A stretch of DNA of 19,516 nucleotides, taken from positions 1-19,516 of the forward strand of contig JAKMFY010000175.1 of NCBI GenBank assembly GCA_022425185.1. The letters are read 5' to 3'. Within the stretch, counting starts at the first letter, position 1. Every line of letters begins with the position of its first letter. This DNA comes from Candidatus Poseidoniaceae archaeon. Its GTDB lineage: Archaea > Thermoplasmatota > Poseidoniia > Poseidoniales > Poseidoniaceae. This document shows, in pieces, positions 7,984 through 17,500 of this stretch. The notes under the pieces are model-generated. The model was not told the DNA's origin, ran no database searches, and worked only from the letters and a program-made list of their open reading frames with translations. The translations under genes were made by a program, and so were the position numbers.

Positions 7984-7999
7984 GGGCGAGTTACCGCCC
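7984..7999 (+). repeat. GGGCG/CGCCC inverted repeat near the transcription start
   Basis: GGGCG (7984-7988) and CGCCC (7995-7999) can pair around a 6-base loop, between the TATA box and the Shine-Dalgarno site. Transcription probably starts within or beside it, so it may be an operator rather than an RNA hairpin. Confidence 0.35.
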
Positions 8000-8003
8000 C
8001 ATT

Positions 8004-8008
8004 GGAGG
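8004..8008 (+). promoter_or_regulatory. Shine-Dalgarno site (GGAGG)
   Basis: GGAGG ends 7 bases before ATG 8016 and selects it over ATG 8011, which is too close to the site and in another frame. Confidence 0.75.
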
Positions 8009-8015
8009 ATATGAC

Positions 8016-11000
8016 ATGAAAAAAATTACCCCTGTAATGCTTGTGCTTTTGTTGGTTGCTAGCCTAATGGCAAACATCGACATTACACAACTAGAAACAA
8101 ACGAAGTAGTAGAGGACACGGGAGCACGTTCAGGTGCTGACGCAGACCTCGTTGCAATTACTTCACCGAAAGAAACCGTTTGCGAACCAACATGCCGCAA
8201 TGAGCTCTTTGTAGGCCAAGATACGACCTTCGAAGTATTCATTCAGAATGCTGGTGACACTGCAATCACCGAACTTGGCTACAAAGCTCAGGTTTGGAAT
8301 GCTGATGGAAACGGCAACCCACTAAACCTCGCTTTAGACAGCAATGGTGCAGACCTAGAATGGAATAATCCTGACGTTATCTGCGATGATACTACTGTCT
8401 GCGACGACCAATCTCTTGCTGCAGGAGATGTACTCAAAGGTGGCAAGACAATGATTCAATATGGAGGTGGCGATGCTACCTGGACTCCTACTGCAGGTAT
8501 CTATGTCGTTCAAATCGAAGTCTACTCTGACCAAGATGTCGAAGCGGCAAACGATGTACAGCAGGTTTACGTAGAAGTACGCGATTATCTCGACATCGAA
8601 GTCGACATCGCTTGGGATGATGAAAGCTTCAGCTCTGGAATCGCAACTGGTGAAGGTGCCAAGGCATTCACAATTACCGTAGAACTCAACGGATCCTCAG
8701 ACTTCATTACCCACAACTTGACGATGAATATTGACGTATCTGGCGACGTTGCGTCTGCTTCTGGCGATGACATTGCTGATTTGAAGTCGGCTACTTTAGG
8801 TTCCCTTGTTCACTCAGTCAACGTTGGTACTGACCAACTTGTCGATGTTTACCAAAACGAAACTGACCCTACGGACAAGATAACTGATATTCGCACTATT
8901 ATGTCCAATAACATCAACAATGGTGTCTGGGAATACAAAGGCTCTGTTTTACCTGATACAAACGAACAAGAGGCTGCATACTCCATCGATGTCCAACTCG
9001 GCGGTTACACACTTTATGGGCAATTTGAATCATGTCAGGAAGTTGTCGTACAGAATGAAACCGACCAAGATGGAAACGACGTGTCCACGACAGTCACTTA
9101 CAGCCATTTCTGCGAAGAAGCATTTGTACGAGATGATATCACAAACAACAATGCTGATGAGATTACTGGAACATTGTCAACATTCCACGACATCCGCATC
9201 TCGATGCTAACTGTCAACCAAGGTTACAACTCTGATGGAACTGGAATCGCAACCTACATCGTAGGCGCAGGCGAACCTGGTGATCTTTCCGTAGGCACCT
9301 CCTACATCGACGCATCTGTCGAACACAGAGGTTCTGCTCTTACTGAGTTGTATGACTGGAACGTTACGTTCACCATCACAAATCTCGATACAAATGAAGT
9401 AGTTACTGAAAGGGTAAACGAATGTGTCCAAGGTGTAGAACCTTCATACAACCACGCTTTGCTCGGTACTGGAGCAATGGCGTTCAACCAAGGACATGCA
9501 TGTACAATGATTGAATTCGATGTTGGTACATACACGATCGAAGCCAATCTCATCATGGAAGAGAAAACAACTGATCAGAAACTGTCGAACAACCTTGTCT
9601 CGATGCAAAAAGAAGTTCGAAACAACCTCCCAGTCGTTTCCTCACTCGACCTGGTAACTCAAGGTGACCTCATGCTCGGTATGGAAAACATGCTCGAATT
9701 TGAGGTATCCGTCTTTGATGCAGATGACGTAACTGGCGATGGATTGACCTACACATGGGTTGGTGGAGCTGCAAGTACTCCACTCGCAGGATGTGGCGGT
9801 CTAGGTGGCGTTGGACGAACATGTTCAACCCCAGTTATCCAAGATTTCGTTACAACCTTCCCAGTGAAGGTAACCATCGAAGACGCTCATGGTGGTATGG
9901 TAACTGAAGAACTCATCATCGAAATTTGGAACGATGCAGTTGCATCTGACACAACAACCGCTGGAGTTACAATGGATTATTCAATTACCTACTTCAGCAA
10001 GGCAGCCTTCTCAGTGGATGTAGAAGATGGAGACACCACAAGTTGTGAAGGAATTACTCTTCCCGATTCATCGGGTGGCGAACTCTCAGGCGTATACACC
10101 CCTGTTGCAGTTATTGATTACAACCCAATCACAACCTATGCGGCTAACGACGTCCTCGCTCACAGCATGGACATCGTCTTCGACTCTGGCTTAGGAGCAT
10201 CTTCTCTGTGGTTTACTACAAACTGTAAGAGCGCTACTTTGACTCAACTCCTCGCAGATGGGGCAACAAACAGTGAAGAAGATTCGACCAAGTCAGTCCT
10301 CTCTGCTGTTCTGTCTGGCCCAGTATTGCCTGCTGGACAATTCCTGCTCATTGATGCTCCTCTGCAATCAAAGGACGCACCAAGTGCATCGATCAGCGGA
10401 TTCAGTGCTAACGCAGAATACAACGGTGGAATCTCAATGAACTGGGGCACGACCGGTACAATGCTTTCCGATGAAAAATTCTCAATCAGCGTTTCAAACA
10501 GCGCAGATTCAGACGTCTTCGAAATCGATTTGGCTTCTGACCAATTTATGTACACATACAGCGACACAGATCATGGTGTCTCTTACACCATCGATATCGC
10601 AATCTGCAACAACGATGGACTTTGCAGCACCCCTGTTGGAACTGCAACGGTCGTTGCAGACAGTGCAGTCGATGGCGGAGCAGCAGCAACTGAAGTAACT
10701 GTTACCGAAGCAGGTGACAAGTGGACACTCACTTGGCAAGCTTCAGGCGATGATCTCTCTGATGTTGCAGTATGGCACGTTTGTTCTCAAAACCGTGAAT
10801 CATTCACTGCAGCGGAAATGCCATCAAACTGTGTTCCAACAGCAGATGCTGAAACACTAACAGCAGATGTTATGATGAGCACAAGCCCTGGGCAATACAC
10901 AGTCTACTTCGTAGTCGTGCCAGTTGACGCTCTTGGAAACAAGGCATATGCAGCCTCGAATTCTGACTCTGGAGCTGATGCATCGTTCTTCAAGGAGAAT

Positions 11001-11174
11001 GCCGGTGGAACAACCGACACAAACTCTACTGATGGAGATGACAAGGAAAGTGGAGAACTCCCAGGCTGGACCTGGGGTGCTATTGGCGGCGTCGTCATCG
11101 TAGCATTCATCGCTGGTGCTTTCATCCTCTCACGAGGCGGAAACGAAGGCGAAGACAAAGACTGGGATTACTGA
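8016..11174 (+). CDS. Secreted, C-terminally anchored multi-domain surface protein (CARDB/PKD/FN3-like)
   Basis: A 1052-residue cell-surface protein. It starts with a Sec-type signal (MKKITPVMLVLLLVASLMA, cleavage likely near residue 19) and ends with a membrane helix at about 1017-1039 (GWTWGAIGGVVIVAFIAGAF) followed by a short charged tail (NEGEDKDWDY). Most of the chain would therefore face outside. Residues about 44-190 resemble a CARDB adhesion module (ADLVAITSPKE, then FEVFIQNAGDTAITELGY), and a related module seems to recur near 390-530. About 536-638 looks like a PKD/cadherin-like fold (LTYTWVGG, VKVTIEDAHGG). About 788-990 holds two FN3-like units (SISMNWG-type and WTLTWQASGDD). Several N-x-S/T sites and Cys pairs are present, as expected for an exported archaeal glycoprotein. 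No catalytic motif is seen, so adhesion or envelope structure is an inference. It has its own TATA box, Shine-Dalgarno site and terminator. Confidence 0.85.
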   Translation: MKKITPVMLVLLLVASLMANIDITQLETNEVVEDTGARSGADADLVAITSPKETVCEPTCRNELFVGQDTTFEVFIQNAGDTAITELGYKAQVWNADGNGNPLNLALDSNGADLEWNNPDVICDDTTVCDDQSLAAGDVLKGGKTMIQYGGGDATWTPTAGIYVVQIEVYSDQDVEAANDVQQVYVEVRDYLDIEVDIAWDDESFSSGIATGEGAKAFTITVELNGSSDFITHNLTMNIDVSGDVASASGDDIADLKSATLGSLVHSVNVGTDQLVDVYQNETDPTDKITDIRTIMSNNINNGVWEYKGSVLPDTNEQEAAYSIDVQLGGYTLYGQFESCQEVVVQNETDQDGNDVSTTVTYSHFCEEAFVRDDITNNNADEITGTLSTFHDIRISMLTVNQGYNSDGTGIATYIVGAGEPGDLSVGTSYIDASVEHRGSALTELYDWNVTFTITNLDTNEVVTERVNECVQGVEPSYNHALLGTGAMAFNQGHACTMIEFDVGTYTIEANLIMEEKTTDQKLSNNLVSMQKEVRNNLPVVSSLDLVTQGDLMLGMENMLEFEVSVFDADDVTGDGLTYTWVGGAASTPLAGCGGLGGVGRTCSTPVIQDFVTTFPVKVTIEDAHGGMVTEELIIEIWNDAVASDTTTAGVTMDYSITYFSKAAFSVDVEDGDTTSCEGITLPDSSGGELSGVYTPVAVIDYNPITTYAANDVLAHSMDIVFDSGLGASSLWFTTNCKSATLTQLLADGATNSEEDSTKSVLSAVLSGPVLPAGQFLLIDAPLQSKDAPSASISGFSANAEYNGGISMNWGTTGTMLSDEKFSISVSNSADSDVFEIDLASDQFMYTYSDTDHGVSYTIDIAICNNDGLCSTPVGTATVVADSAVDGGAAATEVTVTEAGDKWTLTWQASGDDLSDVAVWHVCSQNRESFTAAEMPSNCVPTADAETLTADVMMSTSPGQYTVYFVVVPVDALGNKAYAASNSDSGADASFFKENAGGTTDTNSTDGDDKESGELPGWTWGAIGGVVIVAFIAGAFILSRGGNEGEDKDWDY

Positions 11175-11201
11175 GTAACTCTCTGTAATCCACCGTCGTA
11201 A

Positions 11202-11224
11202 TCTGTGCACCCATTGTGTACAGA
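11202..11224 (+). repeat. stem-loop after the surface protein gene
   Basis: TCTGTGCAC (11202-11210) pairs with GTGTACAGA (11216-11224) around a 5-base loop, with one G-U pair. It lies 28 bases after the stop codon and just before the terminator hairpin, and may protect the mRNA 3' end. Confidence 0.5.
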
Positions 11225-11228
11225 AGCC

Positions 11229-11268
11229 GCCGGGGAGGGCGTTCTGGCGCCCTCTCCGGCCTTTTTTT
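11229..11268 (+). terminator. hairpin plus T-tract terminator
   Basis: A 13-bp GC-rich stem (11229-11241 with 11248-11260, one G-U pair) with a 6-base loop is followed by C and then seven T (11262-11268). It has the form of a bacterial intrinsic terminator and closes the surface-protein transcript. Archaeal RNA polymerase terminates mainly at T-tracts, so the strong stem is notable. Confidence 0.85.
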
Positions 11269-11507
11269 ATTTAGATGGCCAAGGTTTGGTACCGCAACCT
11301 GCCAAAGATCCTGTTTTGTTAAATCGTAAAAACAGAATTAAATAGATTGTTCTTTTTACAAATTGTTTGTACTACTGGGGCTGGAAAATGTTACGCAGTA
11401 TCCTGTTTAATTTACACTTTGAAACAATGGATTCAAAGATTTTGTACCCCAATTCCTATAAGTAGTGTAGAACGTGGTTGCACTTGCATACAGTCCGTGT
11501 AGAGTGA
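11269..11507 (+). other. AT-rich intergenic region with overlapping inverted repeats
   Basis: The gap between the two surface genes is 333 bases in all, and this part lies after the terminator. I find no convincing ORF or RNA gene in it. It holds two overlapping inverted repeats that share bases. One is CTGTTTT (11311-11317) with AAAACAG (11329-11335). The other is 11326-11359, a GTAAAA/TTTTAC stem extended by AGAA/TTCT past a 2-base bulge. They cannot form together as RNA. The promoter of the giant gene is probably in the last 60 bases. Confidence 0.5.
11457..11462 (+). promoter_or_regulatory. possible TATA box (TATAAG) of the giant surface protein gene
   Basis: TATAAG lies 51 bases before ATG 11508, predicting transcription from about 11483 and a leader of about 25 bases. 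The alternative AT-rich TTTAATTTA near 11406 would give a much longer leader. There is no strong Shine-Dalgarno site, only GTAGAGTGA before the ATG. Confidence 0.4.
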
Positions 11508-14500
11508 ATGACTATGTTGGGAAACAAGAATAATAAAAAGAAAACCGCAATTGGTGGAATCGGTATTGCCGTTCTACTATGTGCTTTGATGGCATTTATG
11601 CCAATGACAAGCCTAGTAGATAATACAACGACCGATACCGTGAGTGTTGCAGAGATCACAACTGATATTGATGATTTCTTCAAGCTCCCGGCCGCCATCG
11701 AACAAACGACCTATGAGTACGACGCCACCCAGGAATTACTGGGAATGAGGCAAGCGAACACAAAGGCCTTCCTTACCGAGGATGGAAAAATTGCACAACT
11801 CACAAGTGATGAGCCTGTGCATTACCTCGCCGATAGTGGCGCCTTTGAAGACATTGACCTCAATATTATGGCGACACCAAATGGATGGGAAGTAAAGGAG
11901 AATACCTTCACGACCACCTTTGGTGCTGAACTGGCAGAAGGAGTAAGCATCCAGCCTAATCAGTTCGTTGATCCAATCATCACAGGTCTAAACCCTATGC
12001 TCATGACAATTGACATTACTGGAACGGCGCCTATGCCATACCAGGCAGCTCCCGCAACGGGCGATGTTGAAGTCGGTGGTAACGTAATTCGCTACCCTCT
12101 TGCAGAAGGATTTGCTCTTGACTACTCGGTTGAAACCAACCAAGTCAAGCAAAACCTAATCATCGAAGAGCGTCCAGTCCTTGACGAAGTTGCAGCATAC
12201 TTTGGTATGACTGAAACTATCCGTCTTCCAATGGGCTACGGTCTCTTCTTAGACGGAGTACCTCTCGGCGAGGAAATCACCTCAACACAAGGTGAACTCG
12301 AAATCCGTTCTACTGATTCCGGTGAACTCCTGGCCACCATCCCTGAGCCAGTCGTTATGGAAGAATCAAGCAATCAGCCTTACATCGGCACATATTTTGT
12401 GCAAGTGTATGGGCCTATGGTTCTCCTTACCACTGCAGTCGATACTGATTGGTTGATGTCCGAAGATCGAGTGTTCCCACTCGCTCTTGATCCAACCATC
12501 AAGGTCACAAGTGGAAGCCGTGGATACTGTTACGTGTACTATGGATACTGTTACAACAGCACATACTCCTACTTGTACCGTTACTATTCATCCTACTACT
12601 ATGTCCCATGGCACAAGTACACCTTCACATCAAGCTCTGCGCTCCCTTCAGGCGCAACTGTTGAAGAAGTAAACTGGAAGCAATACGTATCATATGCATA
12701 CGGAAGTTCTTCCTCTACTCTAATCACTTCGACAGTATTGGAAGCATGTGGTACTGACGTACGATACAACTACGGTATTACTTCAGCTTCATGTTCTGGT
12801 TCCATTGCAGCTAACCTCTTGTCCGGTTCTAACTCAAACACCAACGAGCGAAAACTAATTTCTTCAATTGGTAATTCAGCATCTTCTGGAACATACGCTC
12901 AAGGAACTGGTTGGAAGACAGCAGAGATCTGTGACAACGCAAACTCTGCAGGTACAGCTTGTTCTTCAAGCACAGGAAACCACAACTACATCATTAACGC
13001 ACAATCCAATTCCGGAACTGTCGGAATGGGTGCGAGAATGACCTCAAGCATATACATCTATACTTACGCTTACAACAGCGGTGGTTCAAACAGCTATCTG
13101 GAAGTTATTTACTCCGGTGGCTCTGACTCGGATGCCCCAACCTCCAGTCACGTTCCATACAGTGGATTGACTTCATATGTTGAGGGAGAGAGAACTTTCT
13201 TCACAACATTAACTGACCTGTCGGGAATCGACACCACCTCTACAAACGGTGTAACAATGTCCTACAGCGTCAACAATGGTTCATGGACCTCAGTCAGTGC
13301 AACGACAATCCAAACCTGCACATCTACTGCAAGTGAATGCCGATTTAAGGCTACAACTGCAGATATCAGTGCGGGCGATTACGTCGAATACTACTGGAAG
13401 TTCCAAGACCTAAACACCGCCGGCGGTGCAAACATGGGATATGATCCTGCACCACCTGCAAGCAATTCAGCACCAGGAACATGGGTAGAGAGCAACGCTC
13501 ACTACTTCTTTGTTGATGATATTGCTAACGCTGGAGACGCTAAGAAGTTCACAGTCTTGACAACGGATGTCCACTCGGGTAGTTACTACTCCCCGCAAGG
13601 ATTCCACGACAGACAGATGACCTATTACGACCACTCAGATGAATACCTCTACGAGTGGGACGTCTCGAACTGTGGTACAGGTAGTTACTCATGTTTCTAC
13701 TCTTCCTCGTATTACTTCTACTCTCAGTGGAAGATACAGTGGACCACAACACCTAGCGGTGGATACAACGGATACGGTGGTACACAATCCGGTCTTGATG
13801 AACTCCATCAAGGCGACGGCGGATACCTCGCAATCAGCGCAAAGAATGGACCTCAGATGAACCTCATCTTCCACTACGACTCCGGCGACAACGCATGGGG
13901 TATGGTCGGTATCGGTGATTCAACACCTGAGATCGAAACAGGCGCACTTGCTGGAGGAAGCCAAGCCTCCTCTGTATCAACTTACGGATACACAGCTGCT
14001 TACAACGTCCCTATCCCAGGAGATATTACTGGAACATTCGGTAAGATCACTTGGAACGGCACTGGATACAGCACCTCAAAGGCTAACTGGCTCTGTGTAG
14101 GAACAAACGGTTTCTACTACTTCTACCGTTCCAGTTCCTCCAACGCACGTTGTAGTTCTGGATACTACTACGCATACCAAACCTCTTCCTACAAGTGGTC
14201 TGGTGTTGCTCTAAGCGCTGGATACTACGGACGAATGGCGTCCTCTGGTTCAATCACATACAAGGTTGGAAAGGTTGCACCTACTCCAGATACATCGGCT
14301 CCTGACATGGACCATGCAGTCTTGCGTGATTCCCACAGTAAGAGTCGAACATTCACATATACCATCGCTGACGCGGGCGATCCACCATCTGGATTGAATG
14401 TGAATCAAACCTTGAACGAAGGACCAACGTTGCATTACTCTGTAAACAACGGAAGCACAACCTCGGTACTCTTGTCTCCTGTAGGCAAGACACGTGCTGA

Positions 14501-17500
14501 ATGTTCTGCTGGTACTTGTGATTGGAGTGCTACTGTCACCACCTTTGAACGTGGCGACTACATCGAATACTACGCTACATCTGTTGACGAATCTACTGTT
14601 GCAGGAGGCGTAAATACCGAAACAACAACCTCGAATACCTTCGAAGTTGGCGATCCTAACATGATGCTTATCGTTGAATGGAGAGATATGGGATACAATA
14701 CACAATACCTTTGTGATTACCAAGTTATCTTCTATGACGTAACAAACGAAATCGAATTCAAGTATGACACAGGCTGTTCTGCTTACTACGATTACGCTAC
14801 TGTTGGCTACATGGACCACACTCGTACAAAGGGTGACACAATGCGAAACCCTGGTGGCGGATACATGGCTGGTAACAACCCGCATACATCCAACTTCAGA
14901 ATCGCAACTGACGGAACTGACCACGGATACGAATCGTTCTCAACAGGTATCAAGCCTGTAACGAACGCTGCTCAGGTTATTTCTGGTTCATCTGGTGGTA
15001 CACCTACTGGTTACTACTGTTCCTACAGTTACTACTGGAACCAATACAAGACTGGATGTAACGCTAACATAGATCTGCCTTCTGGATTTACTTTCGATTA
15101 CTTCGAGAAGTCTTTCGATGGTGACGACAGCAACGACCGACTTCGAATCGGTCGCGCTGGTTACCTCTACATGATTGACAACGGAGCGACATCCCTCGAA
15201 CGTGGTATCACTACATGGGGTACAAACATGCCTGATTTGCCATACTCAAGTAACTCGGCAGCTCGACCTGGTACAATTGCACCATGGTGGGGCTATTACA
15301 GCAGTTACTACTGCTATGATAACACAGCATACGATTGTGGTGTCTATGTCCGTGCAATGCCATTCGAAGGCAAAGGTACAGATGTCGACAACGACCTCGA
15401 TTGTTCAGGAAACAACGTAGAATGTATCTGGGACAACGAAGGATCACCATACCGAATCAGCCCGAACAGCGACTATCTCTCTGTAACTGGTGGAGATTTA
15501 ACCATCCAGCCAGGAACAGTCATCCAAGTCGAACAAGGCAAGGGAATTTCCATCGATGGTGCTTGTGATTCAGTCAAGGCTATCGGAAACGCTACCGATC
15601 GTATCCTCTTCGAGGGTGCCGCTGGTGCAGAGTGGAAGGGTCTTTCTTTCACAGATGATTGTACTACAACTGCTGGTACTGATGACAGACACGTATTCAG
15701 TTACGTTGACTTCAACAACACCAGTACTGCTGCAATCACTGCAGGTTCACGACACCAAGACTACAATGCATACTGTGCTGACAGCAACGGTGGTACACGA
15801 CCATGTTACTCAAACGCAAACGTCGGTAACTTCACAATGAGCGATGTTACTTTCACCAATGTTGAGACTGCAATCAGCCACGGTAGTGGTCAAGGAACTG
15901 CAATTACAATGATGAACTTCGCTATCAGCGGAGCAGACAATGCATGTATCAATTTGCCGAGTAGCGCTGACGCTACACTCATGGAAGGTACAATGTCCAA
16001 CTGCAACTCTAACGGAGTTGCATGGGGCGGTGCTATCGTCAACTATCCAGGATCAACCGGAGGAATGCTCCACGTTGAGAACGTAACAATAGAGAATGCA
16101 TACAAGAACCTTATCGATACCGATTTGCAACATGTAACAATCTCGAACGTTAGTGCAAGCTTCACAACAAGTGGGGCTGCTCAAACTGGAGTTGCATTGG
16201 ACTCGGCATTCGGAACAGCAAGTGAAGTTAACATCTTCAACTTTGATGCTCCAGGATACTCTAGTGTCTCAATCAATGCCCTTGGTTCAATCAACATGAC
16301 CGACGTCGACGTTGGAAGTGCTACACTAGCCATCACTCCTGGTGGCTCTTCAAGCACAGCGAACGGACCTTCTGGAGATATGGCTATCTTCCAAGACATT
16401 GATGCTGGCGATATGACATTGACTCGAATTCAACCTTCGATCTTCAATGACGTAACCGCTGGACACATTGACATCTCAGGTAACGCTATCTCGACTGATG
16501 TTATGTCTGTTTCAAATCTCGACTCCGGTCGATTTGGTGTAGCAGGATGTGGATGGAAGATTGATGTAACAACCATTGATTCCGACAGAGTATACAGTAG
16601 CTGTTCAAGCAGTGCTGCACCAAACAACTTTGTCGTTGATGGTGGTACTCTATCTCACACATCGAGTACAGACCACGCTTTGTACGCTCGTAACTCCAAG
16701 ATGACTGTTGGTGGTGTTGCTATTACCAGTTCTAATGCTGGTAGCGGTGTTTACCTTGCTTATGCAAGTTCAAACGCTGAAGTTCGCCTCATCGACGTTT
16801 CTCAGAACACTGATGATTGTGCAGACACCAACGGAGCAACATCCGATTGTGATGTTTACACATCATCCTCTGCACTGATCTATTACGGTGGTACAGCAAC
16901 TCTACGTGCATACCGACTCGAGGCTGTTAACTCAGTCATCGAAGAAGTAAACAAGAGTGGACACGTTGTAAGTGCCAGTGTTGTCTCTGGAGCTGGAGCT
17001 GAACTCTTTGAAGTTGGATCTCACGTTACTGATGCAAACGGAGAAGCATCTGTGTGGGTTATTACTGGCGACAGTAATGGAAACACCTACTCTGACCACA
17101 ACCTCCGTGCATTCGGGCCAGCCGGACAGAACGAGACTCTCTCGACTGATACCTGGTATGCTAGTGATCTAACCAGTGGATTCACCATTGGCAGTTCATA
17201 CGCTCTGCTTCTAGAACCAGCCCCTGTTGATTTCAATGGAACCAACATGGACTGTGCTTGGTTGGCAGCATGGACTGATGCTGACACAGGTGCGGGTCTG
17301 CCTACGAACGGTACTACTCCTGCAGGAAACGTAATCTACGAATTTGACGGAACCCCAATGACATTGACAGAAGATCTCAATCTCGATGGATGTGTCATCA
17401 AACTCATGGGTGCTGTTCTGAATGTCAAGTCCACTGCAACAAGTACTCCTGTACTAACCCTATCAAACGGCGGAAAATTGTTTGTAGGAAAATCCACAGT

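Noticed and set aside
11571..11600. Possible lipobox (VLLCA) in the giant protein signal sequence
   Set aside because: The residues before Cys do not fit L-(A/S)-(G/A)-C, and the Cys sits in the middle of the hydrophobic core.
12540..12610. TAC/TAT-rich stretch as a microsatellite or CRISPR-like repeat
   Set aside because: The unit is not regular. The pattern follows from Tyr codons in an open frame, and there are no spacers or conserved repeat units.
14250..14924. 224-codon ORF on the minus strand inside the giant gene
   Set aside because: It is antisense to a continuous 8-kb coding frame, has a Cys/Val/Ser-rich composition with no recognisable motif, and mirrors the Tyr/Thr/Asn codons of the real gene.
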